Positions 44,630 to 56,000 of a stretch of 64,000 nt of DNA are shown piece after piece. Source of the stretch: Aurelia coerulea. Lineage: Eukaryota; Cnidaria; Scyphozoa; Semaeostomeae; Ulmaridae. The stretch covers positions 2,609,001 through 2,673,000 of the forward strand of contig CM076945.1 of NCBI GenBank assembly GCA_039566865.1, read 5' to 3'. The translations under genes and the position numbers were made by a program. The notes under the pieces are model-generated. The model worked only from the letters and a program-made list of their open reading frames with translations. It made no database searches and was not told the origin of the DNA. Every line of letters starts with the position of its first letter. Positions within the stretch are counted from its first letter, which is position 1.

Positions 44630-45174
44630 CCGGGTATCCCAAAAAAAGTACTCCCGTTTGAAAAATCACCAAAAATTGATTTCACGGCCGATCTTCAATT
44701 TTCTTTTTTTGTCATGTATATCAAGGACCAAATTATTTTCCAATGTATAACTGATCTTGTAATTGGCTTAAAAAGTAGCAAATATAGCTCTTTTTAGGGC
44801 TACCTGGTTTTGAACCATACTGCAAAAAAGCACTGATGATTGCCAGATCGATTTCTTTGCCCATGTAAAGCATCTAATTTGGCCATAAATGAAAGAAAGA
44901 AATGCGCAAAATCATGGCAGACCTCAATGATGATAAAAATCTGAAAATTTGGACTCTTAGGCAAGATTTAGTATTTTGCTTAAAAACTATAGCTCAAAAT
45001 AAGGTTTTTCAACGTGTAATTTTTCTACCTTGCTGTATCAAAAGCAAACATTTTATCATCCATGAATATTTTTGGGTCTTTGACAAAACAACTCAAAAAG
45101 AAAATTTTATCAAGTTTTATAATCAATTTTTGGTGATTTTTGAAACAGGGGTACTTTTTTTTTGGGACACCCGG
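44630..45174. mobile_element. Tc1/mariner-like MITE 'C' (545 bp), same family as B
   Basis: The tips CCGGGTATCCCAAAAAAAGT and GGGACACCCGG are flanked by TA on both sides. The element aligns end to end with the reverse complement of element B. A 108-codon open frame inside has no transposase features and I treat it as chance. Confidence 0.8.
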
Positions 45175-46102
45175 TACAATAACAACTATAAGATTGATTT
45201 GAAAAATTACAAATCCGACGTCTGGTAGAGTGTTTGACTTAAATTTGAGAATTTATTCATAATTCTCAATCTCAAGTTCCCGAAAGCTAACTTCGATGGA
45301 ACCTTAGTGTGCGGCTCAATTCAATGCACTTTTCGACCATCAAAATGGCAAAGCGATGTTTTCTCAAGCTCAGTCATTGGCTATTAGTGATGCATATAAT
45401 AATGATAATAATTTATTTATTCATTTACAGTTGGTGTAGGCAACAGTTTTAAAGCAAACTAATAAATACTAACCATCTACAATGCAAAGTAGGAAGTAGA
45501 TATATAATATAACATATTAGTATATAGTGAACGATGAAGAAGAGGGACAACATCCTCAGAGAGCAGGCATCGAGTTGATCTTTGCGCTTTTTTTCATTTA
45601 TTCAGCTATCTGCTAACTAGTTTCGCCCACTAGGGCATCTTCAGAGCAACTGATTAAGTTAAAGGATCGACCGCTATTTATAGTAAAATGTATGTCCATA
45701 AAAGGTTAATTAATTTACAAGTATCATTTTGTCCTTATAAGGTAAAAATGTCCTTGTCATGTGTTGTTTCTGTTGTTAGCCTCGTTCTCGTTGTTTTTCA
45801 GTTGAGTCGTTGTCATGGTAGGGGTCGGTTCTCGTGTCCTGGTGTTGTATTTTCGTGCTTTGTCTTTTGACGTCAGATCTTCTTTCATCGTTCTTCGAGC
45901 GTCGCTTTTCCAATTTTATTACAGTGCTTCTTTGCCAGTGGCTGATTCCCTGAATCTTAACCCACCTCGGGTGTACCTTTACCCTGTTCATTCATTTCGG
46001 TTCGGTTCTTTTCTTTGGCGTTGTTCGCAGTGCGATGTTGTCGTTTTGATGTGCTGTTGTTACGGGGTTCTGTTTCCTTCGACGTCAGTGTGTAGTTCGT
46101 AG

Positions 46103-46400
46103 TCAGATATTTTCCCTGCGTTATGTTGTTGTTGTTGTTGTTGTTGTTGCTATTGTTGCTTGACGTATGTAGTTTGATTTCACTTCAGGTTGATGTCGTG
46201 TTTTCTGAAATGTTGCTGTTGCTGCTATTGTTGTTGCTTTCGTCTGTCGTTTGATTTCACGTCAGATTGATTTCGTTGTTTTCTGCAGTCTTGCTGTTGC
46301 TGATGTTGTTGTTGTTGTTGTTGTTGTTGTTGATTTTGTTGCTTGACGTATGCCGTTTGATTCCACGTCAGATTGTTGAGTTGCTGTAACATATTCGTGT
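46103..46400. repeat. Minisatellite with (TTG)n tracts
   Basis: Roughly three units of about 85-100 bp share TTGCTTGACGTATG, GTTTGATTTCACGTCAG and GTTTTCTG blocks. They are separated by expanded TTG/CTG runs (for example 46121-46148 and 46296-46332). Confidence 0.75.
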
Positions 46401-46773
46401 TACATATTAACATATAACATATAACATATTAGTAAATATAAAGAACATGTAAAGTAGATATAGACATATGCATGATCCATGTACACATCAGCTGCAGATG
46501 TTGCAACTGCAAGTATCTCCCTTCCAGCCCTTAATCATATTTTTGAATTGCTTTGTAATGCAATGTAAGCTATTACTTATAGAAGCTATTGCAGTGTAAT
46601 TGTGCTCTCTCAACAAGGCTGAGCATCAAAAATTTGAATTTACATGATAGTGAACAACCAATTTTTGACAAATGGAGAAATGGTACTTTCGTTTAAATCC
46701 TGATTTCAAGAGGAAATAATGCGACTATAATTATGCGAAAAGCCTCAAAAAATAAGTTGAATCTTCAGTGAGA

Positions 46774-47156
46774 TACGCGTATTTTTTGTTAATAAGAAAC
46801 TAAGAATTTGGGCCAGTACTGACAGTTTCTTAAAAATATCATATTTTGAGTACTCGGAGTTTCTTATGAGTTTCTTAGAAGTTCCATAACAATCTTCGTG
46901 TTCACTGCTGTGCCCTCGTGAACATTTCAAAACAAGGTTTTTTAGGCTTTCCAACGTTTAGACATTACTCAAGTACCTTAAAAGCAATATGAAACAGGAA
47001 ACGAGTGAAAGTAAAGTAAAAATACGCGAAGGATTTCCTTTATCAAAATAAATAGTTTCTTAACTCATATTTTCCCAGTACTGGAGTTTCTTAATTTTTT
47101 GGCGATCTGAGAGTTGAGTTTCTTATAGGCAGTTTCTTATAAAAAAAATACGTGTA
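46774..47156. mobile_element. 383-bp MITE, AAGAAACT family, full copy
   Basis: The ends TACGCGTATTTTTTGTTAAT and (reverse complement) TACACGTATTTTTTTATAAG are terminal inverted repeats that run on into AAGAAACT. The copies at 4909-5212 and 12470-12610 belong to the same family. The target duplication is not clear. Confidence 0.7.
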
Positions 47157-47679
47157 GTGGAATTTGAATTTTACAAATTGGTTGCATAATTTTTCAAACC
47201 GTGGATATATTTTCCTTACTCACCCTGTGCAAGGAAAAAGTTAAGTAAAACCAGGCTCCTACTGCGTGATTAGAGTCATGACTACAAGTCCCTTGTATCC
47301 CTGCGGTAAACCTTGGAAGCCCCATGTTGAAGTCAAAGAGCACAGGGAAACAAGCCCAAACAAGGGACTCAGGGTTGTCATAAGTCTGCTGCGCGATAAA
47401 GTATCATCCCTATTTTTCACGGCCAATGAATGTTTATGACACACGGTGTCCCAAATAATTGAGCCCCGTTTGTGTGTCTGTTGTGGAGGAGCTGTGGCAT
47501 TAATTGTCGCTGTTTTACCCATTTGCATAGGTCATGCTTCAACTTAGGGTTTGAGACCTTGTCTGAGTCAATCGGACAAATGGTTACTGATTTATGTGAG
47601 AGGAAAGTCAAAATATGTGGTTGCTTCAAAAACAGCACTTCTTGTGTTCTCCAGCAAGGTGCAGTGTAAACGGGGTGCT

Positions 47680-47745
47680 TGCTTCCTTGCTTGCTTGCTT
47701 GCTTGCTTGCTTGGCTTGCTTGCTTGCTTGCTTGCTTGCTTGGAA
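47680..47745. repeat. (CTTG)n microsatellite
   Basis: About 14 units of GCTT/CTTG have two interruptions. Open frames across it translate to Leu/Ala/Cys or Lys/Gln/Ala/Ser repeats and are not genes. Confidence 0.95.
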
Positions 47746-48351
47746 CGGGGTCTTGCTCTGCCTGCTTCAGACAAACCTACTGCAGCGCACATTTTGGACT
47801 TTCCAATTGCACCTTTTTTTTAGCTCAAGCACTGCATCATACAGGCTCCTATCCAACTGCAAACATCCCGGGAAGCCTCATTCTTTCTTATTGCTTCTAT
47901 CTATTGATTTTGACCCCTTGTGAGAAGCAGATGTTAAAATACGCAGTTTAGAAAAGCTTCCTATGAAGAAACGGTGGGAACTTTAAATCAGGTTTAAATC
48001 AGAGAAAAGCTCAATTTAAAGAGATTCAAAAGTCTTGCTCCCCAGGATATTTCATGCTTCGTAGAATGTTCATTGCAGGGAAGCCACCATGCAAGCATAC
48101 AAGTCCTTTACTTGAGGGGCTTTGTAAACATTAAACAATGAAACTTGTGAAGAAATTGCACATTGCATGAATATCTGCCAGAGATGTAGCATGGACATGA
48201 AATAAGAAATAGTCTAAGAAAAAGGGCAAGAAAACATTCTCACACTGTTTTGCATAGTAAAGGTAACTTCCCAGTAAAGTGATTAGAGATCATAAACTTC
48301 TCGTATTTTGTTCTTGTTCCTTCGGCGCAAAGAAGTGGAATATGGACAGTG

Positions 48352-48375
48352 GCGGATTTAGCGGGCAATTGCCCC
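48352..48375. mobile_element. hAT-like terminal fragment (CAGTGGCGGAT)
   Basis: CAGTGGCGGATTTAGCGGG resembles the CAGNGGCGGA tips common among animal hAT elements. The matching opposite end is not found nearby. A similar tip in reverse orientation occurs at 61516-61526. Confidence 0.35.
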
Positions 48376-48650
48376 CTTCGTGACGAAAATTCAGCTTGGC
48401 GTCCCCTTTTTAGTGAGAAGTGCGCCCCTCATCGTGACCCAAGGCACTCTTTTTGACCGTTTCGATCAGCATGAAGGAGAAACATACAAATTAAGGTGTT
48501 GTTTAGGAGAAAAGAATTTTCTAAACGAAGAGTCAAAAAATGTTCACGCACCTTCGGCGAGTTTACTCTTCATTGTACTTTCAGCCCCCTCTCTGGATTG
48601 CTCTTCCTTCAACTTCTGGCTGGATCCAACCCTGAATACGGATAAAAGAC

Positions 48651-49013
48651 CACAGGGAAACCAGATTATATGTAAATTTTTGTAACATTTGTTAATTGGT
48701 AACCCATGCTATTTTTATTAATTTTGTTATTTGGTAATTTATTCCTTCGGTATTCATTTCTGTGACTTCTATTGTGCTGCGCAGCGAAATTCCACTGAGG
48801 AGGAGTGATAGGAAGGACACTGTGGAGGAGAGCGCTTCGCAGTTTCCTTCCTTACCACTCCTCCCCAGTAGAATTTCACTGCGCAGCATAATAGAAGTCA
48901 CAGAAAATGAATACCGAAAGAATAAATTACGAAATAACAAAATTGATAAAAATAGAATGGATTACCAATTGACAAATGTTACAAAAATTTATATTTAATC
49001 TGGTCTCCCTGTG
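48651..49013. mobile_element. Foldback element, 363 bp, ~150-bp arms
   Basis: Arms starting CACAGGGAAACCAGATTA and ending CTGGTCTCCCTGTG mirror each other through TTTTTGTAACATTTGT, AATTGGTAA, TTCGGTATTCATT, CTTCTATT and CTGCGCAGC. The centre is about 65 bp and holds GGAGGAG/CTCCTCC pairs. No clean target duplication was found. Confidence 0.8.
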
Positions 49014-49119
49014 ATAAGACCTCTCAAAAAGACCCATGTGCGTGCGTACAAAGTGACTGTTGTGGAGGAGTGGAACGGAAAGGGTGCACCCCGCTCCTCC
49101 ACAGAAATCAAATCTGTCT

Positions 49120-49377
49120 TTTGGCCACATTTGAGGCAAAAGTACAAATAGGAATTAATCTGGTAGTCATCAGTAATCTTTGCAGTGTGTTTGAAAAACC
49201 AGGCTGCCCTAAAAGAGCTAAATTTACCAATTCTAAAGAAAGCCAATCACAAGATCAGCTATTTCTGGGAAAATAATTTGGTCTTTGATCTACTTGCCAA
49301 ACAAGAAGTTTAAAGATCGGCCTTGTGAACAAATTTTGATGGGTTTTCAAACAGGAGTACTTTTTTGGGGCACCCGG
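49120..49377. mobile_element. Partial Tc1/mariner-like MITE, B/C family
   Basis: Only the right half is present. GGAATTAATCTGGTAGTCATC, CCCTAAAAGAGCTAAATT and AATAATTTGGTC match element B, and it ends in GTACTTTTTTGGGGCACCCGG followed by TA. The left tip is missing. Confidence 0.65.
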
Positions 49378-49668
49378 TATGAAAAATCGTTATCAGGAGA
49401 AACAGAAGAGAAAAACAGTTTTGAAAAATAATTTTGTTTGGCTCTGGTACCCAGGGTATCTCTCTAAGTACTACGATTTGAGGCATGAGCTAAAAATATG
49501 TTAAAACCTCAAATTTTGTGGGATAGGTGACGATGTGGTTGCTTTGTGGATTGTAAGATTAAGGCAGTACATACGGCTAACCTAGACTTGCCCCAAGTCT
49601 ATTTCTTCAACTGTAATAAGTCTATTTGAATTTGAAAGTGAGTCCGTTTACAATTTTTATTGACGAAC

Positions 49669-50659
49669 AACATAGGAATCATTCGTCGTACATAGCCGAA
49701 TGCTCGTGGCCCATGGCCGAAACCGCCAAAGCCTCATTTTCACGGACCAATCAGACGGCTAAAAAGCAAAGGAGACAAAAGAAGCCTGTGAAGATTTTTC
49801 TAAATTTTACCTACCTTTATAAAACGCAACCAGGACAAAAAACTGCTTGAGATTTCCCGAATGTTTTTAAAACAATCTACTCTCCAGATGTTTGGGAGCA
49901 CAAGCTTGGATGCCGGTTGAAATATCTCCAGGACTGGCGGAGTTATTGCCTCTCCAACCCCAATAAGCAAAATCAGCGAAGGCTTGTCGAGACCTGTTTA
50001 CACCACTTCAAGTCAGGTGATAAAGCCTCTTGATAAAACCTCTTTTGAATTTTATAAGTTATTTCGCAACGAGCAAACTTGTGCCATGAATGAAAAAAGT
50101 AGTACAACGGTACAACACAGAAACTTCCCTAGAGTATTGCCACATGACTTGAAATGCTCGAACAAGCCTTTGTAGACTTTTTCAATTCACACAAAAACCG
50201 TAGGGGCATTGAATCTTGAATAAAAGAAAATTTAGCGAAAGACAATAGCAAGAACAATTGAAAATGCAGACTGTGGCATTTTCGGGTCGTTCTTACAACA
50301 ATCACTATTGTTATTACTATTGTCTCCCGGCCAGAATTTCTATTGTTCAAGGTTCAGTGCCTTATCGGTTTGTTTGTGGCCATAACTCCGTCAATCCTGG
50401 AGATATTTTAACCGGCATCCAAACTTGTACTCCCAAACATCTGGAGAGTAGATTGCTTTAAAAACATTCGGGAAATCTCAAGCAGTTTTTTGTCCTGGTT
50501 GCGTTTTATGAAGGTAGGTAAAATTTAGAAAAATCTTCACGGGTTTCCTTTGTCTCCTTCGCTTTTTAGCCGTCTGATTGGTCCGTGAAAATGAGGCTTT
50601 GGCGGTTTCGACCATGGGCCACGAGCAATCGGCTATGTACGACGAATGATTCCTATGCT
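49669..50659. mobile_element. Mutator-like foldback, 991 bp, 9-bp target duplication
   Basis: Exact TTGACGAAC copies flank it (49660-49668 and 50660-50668). The left tip AACATAGGAATCATTCGTCG and right tip (reverse complement) AGCATAGGAATCATTCGTCG open inverted arms of about 280 bp at roughly 90% identity. Shared blocks include GGCTTTGGCGGTTTC and TGGTCCGTGAAAATGAGG. The 430-bp centre has no recognisable gene. The tip resembles that of the element at 24072. Confidence 0.8.
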
Positions 50660-50855
50660 TTGACGAACTAGACTTTGGGCAAGTCTGACAGTAACCAAAC
50701 AGCAGTGGATAAAAACATAAAACTTGATATTCCTGCGTAAATGCCTTACGTCAATTGATTTATAATTTGCGTCTGTATTGTTGGAAAACGCACATTTACC
50801 AAATACAATATTGACCCCCAGACACTGGACGCAGTTTGGTGTTTCCGCTTATTAC

Positions 50856-50989
50856 TCTCCTCCGCAGGAGCTGTGCAGTCTGGTTAATGATGTCATTTTC
50901 GATAAAGGAGATTGGGTTCCAGGGAAAGGTCTTGAAAACACCCAGCTCTGCCGCAGACTCGTGACTGGTTGGTGCTCTGCGGAGGAGAG
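50856..50989. repeat. Short imperfect inverted repeat (134 bp)
   Basis: CTCTCCTCCGCAGGAGC at the left pairs with GCTCTGCGGAGGAGAG at the right. CAGTCTGG and CAGACT extend the pairing loosely. CTCCTCCGC strings also occur at 1170, 1300 and 9255, so this may be part of the same dispersed family. Confidence 0.5.
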
Positions 50990-52065
50990 TTTTCGTCATA
51001 ATCATGTTGTGTTTCAATTTTCGAAAAGGTAGAAACTAAATGATATTGTTTTAACTCTATATTGAGCACAGAGCATGAAAAAATGTAAATACACGCTTTT
51101 TTATTTTTTATTCATGGTTTTTAATCATAAGAATCTTTGAAAAAGTTTCTTAATTTCACATGAAAATTTCCACGTTTTACCGCTACCCTTGTGAGTATGC
51201 CAATAGAAAGAAGGCAACAAAGAGCACTGACCACACGAGACCGCAGAAACAATGACCTAAACAAATTTCGAATTCAATTGTTCCTCAGATTCAAACTGGC
51301 TGGCGCCAAGCAGACCTAGCCCCTAGCCAGCCCAAATGATGATTTTGTATTTTGTTCTTCGCGTTTGTTCCGACTTCGGTTTGATATTTTTACAGCTGAA
51401 GCCGTGCCATTTCTTTTGCTTTTGAGGTCAAGTAAGATGCTCGGAAAGCACCTCGGGCACAAGTCCTGTGTCAATGTCTAATCCGTGTTTGCTAGCTCAG
51501 CTTGGTCTGTTTTTCTGGTGGAAAGATCGAGCTCTTTCCAGGGGGTTGCTTCCTGCTTCACACATTTAACACGTGTTGTATTCTTTGCTACCGTTTCGAC
51601 TGTGACGTCATTTCTTGATTGAAAATAGTTGGTTTCCTTGTCCACCGCTTTTGGTTTGGTTTAGCTTGTGCTTTTGCGTGAAATGAGACGGTGTGATAAA
51701 GTTTTGCTGACTGTGGGAGATTGGCTCCTGATAGCTCCTCTCCTGTGAAGGTTTTATCAAAACTTTTTGTGGTTGGTTAGAAGCGGGGAGCTACGGGAGC
51801 TACTCTCCCCTGCGAGGTTCCTACGGACCACGACCACGGAGCCATGGACCACGGAACTACGGCACTAATAAAGAAGAACAACAGATACCTCGCAAAGGAG
51901 ACGAACGGAAAGCGGTTCCTTCACGACCTCTACTCTCCGAAATACGGGGTGAATGCAAGGAGATTAGATCCATTTTACAGAATATTGACCCTGCATGTAG
52001 TACGGGCTGTAACAACGTCACAACAAATGTGAATTCTCTTCCTAAACTTTCTCCGTTCAAAAAGT

Positions 52066-52200
52066 TCCCTTTCGCTAGACTTACGACGTGATTCCTTGTC
52101 TTCGTTGCACGCTATCATTTTGATTTTCAATTTTCTCTCATAATAAGTATGAGCGATAACGCGATAACCATCCAATTCAATGAGCGATGCTGCGACTTTG
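52066..52200. repeat. Dispersed repeat, CTAGACTTACGACGTG family, copy 1
   Basis: CTAGACTTACGACGTGATTC followed by CTTGTCTTCGTT and GAGCGATGCTGCGACTT also occur, more compactly, at about 59792-59870. The origin is unknown. Confidence 0.55.
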
Positions 52201-53071
52201 TAATGAATGTGAGCTTCCGCATCATCGGATGAAAAAAGATTATTTTTTTACTTTGGTTGCAGATGAGCAGTCAAAAATATTGATTTTGAAGGTTGGAGCG
52301 AAGTAAATTACTGATTAAAACGGCTGTTGTGTGTTGTAGGATTCGAGCCTGGTTACCTTCGTTGCGGAAACAACCGAGGTTTCTGGCCCTGAGTGGTTTC
52401 TGATCGTTTTACTATTGCCCCAAATCCTTTCCTGAACCTTCAATTTTTCTAATCCTGCAACTTCTTGAAATGTCATTTTGCAGCCAACTCGTAATTTTCC
52501 CATTTCCACAAACAACGCAATCAGGTCGTGCGGCTTCAAACGTAAAAACAACCCCCCTGACAACTCATTAAAAATTCCAAGTGTCTTTATGGTTCAGTAA
52601 ACACAGCCTGGTGCCCTGTTAGTGATAGGACCGAAGTTGCATTTGAAAACAGCTAGAAATACTGAATGTTAGGTCGATTTACCAAGATTTTACATTAAAT
52701 TGTGAAGAAACAGTTCAACGAGGTGCTGTATCGTGTTCGAAGTAAACAAAGAGGACCAACAACATCGCCAGTTTCATTTTGCTGTGCAAAGGTTTCTTAG
52801 CGGATGGGTACTGAGCACTAAAAACCACTGAGCACTGTATTGGTTTCGCCATTTGAAATACACAGAGGAATGATTTTGTGGAAATTGGCTTAGCCTCCTG
52901 TGCGATTAAATGGAAATATAACTAGCAATCGCCTGCAGAATTATGTGAATGCAAAGAAGAGCGATCCTTTATTGTTGTGGAAAGTTTTCAAAGCGTAAAC
53001 AGAGCTGAAATATAATCAAATTGGCAAAGGAAGTTGGGAAGCTCGCCCCCTCGCCAACACAAACCGAATCG

Positions 53072-56000
53072 ATGCAACTAGGAGATCGATTAATTGTCAA
53101 CGAAAGCTATCTGAAAATGGCACAAAATATGGCCAATCTTCAGTCTGGAATGAACAACACAGATGCGAGATGGGCTGAAATGAGTTACCAAAGTGATCAG
53201 GAGAAATTAAGGCCAGACTATCGCTTACAAGGAGCGAAAGTGAGAGAGGAACTTGCCACGAATTTTCGTCAACGAAGTCATAGTCCGAACATGGGCATGA
53301 AAATTCCTCATGATCAGCGAGATATTCGAACCGATCGTGGGCCTGAACCTCGAGTTCCAAGACGGGAAGATATGGTTTCAAATTTGGACTATTTCATGCA
53401 CAATGGATATCCCTACCAGAATTTTAATCTTCAAGCAAGGCGAGATAGCCCACCAGACCTGATGGCTGCCGAGCGAGCTAAGCAAGCATATGCACGTGGA
53501 AATGAAGGTTATTTGTCTGGGCCAGCACGCAGCATGCCTCCAGATTTAAGTAAAATAACCCCAGAGCAACTCGAAGCTCTCTACAAGAGTCAAAATATGG
53601 GCATTTCAGTAACTATATCTCCTCCAGAATTAAGCGAAAGATCGGGTATATTGCCACCTGGAAGTCGAGCAGGCATGCCTAATCAGCGGCCTAGCCCTCA
53701 AGCTGAAATGCAACAGCACCATGGCGACTTTGGAAGAAACATTCCCTTTATGGGGATGGAAGATAAACTATTACGAATCGCAGAATCTGCAAATTTGCAA
53801 AAAGCAAGAGCTGAAATGAATGCACAAAATGTAGCGAACATTTTCCCTGGCATGGTGCGGATGCCGCCATCATCACAAGTGCAGAATTTTCCCAATATAA
53901 ACATTCACCAACAAAACAATATGCGATTCAATTCAGAGCTAATACATCAAGCTGGTGCATTTCCGTTTGGCATGGATCCACGATTGTTTGAACATAACAG
54001 AGTGTTCCCAATGTCCGCCGCGGCTAGTAGGAGTGAACACCCATCGCCGGGGGAGACAAGCTCCCAGACAGCTCCAGGGGGAAGTAATGAAGCAAATACA
54101 CAGAAGAAAAGTTTTCATGGACCCTCAAGGCCAATGGCACTGGGTAAGAACGACATTATTACTTGTTATTTCCTCATGCCAATAAGCCATGCTAAGCTTG
54201 CTAAGCACAATATTAGGTTGCCAAACTTTGACATGTTTTGAGGTCATTTTTGGAAGCTTTTGCACTGCAGAGCAAGGTGATTGCATTGCATCCCCTAAAA
54301 AAAATCAAAAGATGACAATAAGAGGCCCAGACTGAAAATTTTGCCTTAGGTGGCCACACACGCACAGTCTTTATGAAAACAATAAGCTATTGTTTCGAAA
54401 CAAAAGAATCTGTACAAACTCCCTGCCCAGAAATAAAACTTTACAGTCTGGAAAGAAACAATCAAAATCCTGCTTCCCATACCAGAAGAGATCTGGTTGA
54501 AAACTGCCACCCTCTGCAGTCATGAATGCAAGATGCTTGTGCCTTGCTGGGAAACATGTAATAAACATCAAATATATGTGGTGTAGAGCGATGTTAAGAT
54601 CAATTGTAGAACAATAGGCCTATCATCTTTAAACGATTGGTGTGGCATAAAATGTTGGTGTTGCAAAAACAAACTTCCACCCTGGTTCTTGGCCTAGAGT
54701 GGGAATCTTGTGCTTGACACCTGCTAGATGTGCCCATGCCCCACTGCAAAGTGGGCATGTTTCCAATGAGATCTTGGTTGCTCCAAGGAACAGGATGGTT
54801 TTGGTGTGCAAAAATTTGAATCAGAACAAGGGATTACAGCTATATGTGTGTGAGCTAGATGACAAGGGGTGGTGCAGCCCCCTAAAGTTGGAAATATTTG
54901 CAAAAATTTGCCTTTAGGGCATATCTGCTGAAAGTTAGGCAAAATGTCGGCAAAATGTTTATAAAATGATGGACAAATTTTAGGAAACCTCTGCATATTT
55001 GATCTTTGCATCACTTCTGGGTACTCTGTAGTCCCATTTGCATGGCACAAGCAAGGCAAACTGCTCCCAAAAGCTTTTTGTTCCATAAAAAGCTGGCGCA
55101 AAAACAAGTCAAAACCCTGCAACTTTGTGTAGCACTTAGAATTCAGCCTTCAACAACAAAAAATCGTTGAGATACCATTTTTTTTATTCGGCAGAAAGGA
55201 AAAGTTTTCAGGAAACATTGCAGCAGATTCTCTGCTGTTTTATTTTTTGACACCCTGATTATGCATCACATAAATGGGCTTTGGTGAGGTTTTCATGAAG
55301 ATTACTTTCTCCTGATAGACTAAGAGTTAGGTATCCCACAATTAGCAGTTATTGTAGCAACAGAAGCCCCTGAATAGGTCACAGGCTTTGGAGGTCTGTG
55401 AAAATAGATTTGGGGTTTGAATTATTCAGAACATTGAATATTGGACACAAATATCAAACATGGGAAATTTGGCTGATTTGTGAAATACGTTTGTTTCCAT
55501 GAGGAATTGCAGGCTGTACACACTTGCCATAATGATGGGAAAGGAGGGCAGATCTTAAGGCAAATGACAATAGCAACAGTGTACAAAAGACAAGGCTAAA
55601 CTTGGCCTTGCCATGTTTTAGCCTTGTAGTGGGGAATTATGACCTTATCCTAACTTTTGAAGAAAATTAGGAGGCTATGAGTAAAATTCCAAGTTACAAC
55701 CAAGCCTGGTTCAACTTTTTTGCATATTTCGAGCCATTTACAAGGTTGACAGCAAGGCTTCTTTAGGCTAGAACAAGGCTACGAGGCTATACAATGCTGT
55801 ACATGGCTATTACCTGGCCTTGTATTTTCGTACAGGAAGTGACCAACAAGGCTGTTGAATGAAGTAGTGGAACAAGAGCATATCAAGTGACACTCTGTTT
55901 TTCATCTTGAATTTGTTCACTCTTTGCATGGGTCCAAGGGTTTAATGCCCTACAAAATAGAATTGGTTTATGGTTCATCATTGCCTTGCTATTCTGATGT

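Larger units (their letters stand above)
41546..53071. other. Repeat-rich intergenic region between the B56 and zinc-finger genes
   Basis: No cellular exon is supported over 11.5 kb. The region carries MITEs and foldbacks at about 43984-44158, 44630-45174, 46774-47156, 48651-49013, 49120-49377, 49669-50659 and 50856-50989, plus satellites at 46100-46400 and 47680-47745. A 5' leader of the zinc-finger gene should occupy its end. Several 60-100-codon frames here are repeat-derived or chance. Confidence 0.6.

Noticed and set aside
44902..45228. 108-codon open frame
   Set aside because: Most of it lies inside the TA-flanked MITE at 44630-45174 and shows no transposase motif.
47551..47951. Overlapping Leu/Ala/Cys-rich open frames
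   Set aside because: They are produced by the CTTG microsatellite in several frames at once.
51844..52032. 62-codon frame starting MDHGTTALIKKNN
   Set aside because: It has no splice context, no family features, and overlaps frames on the other strand.
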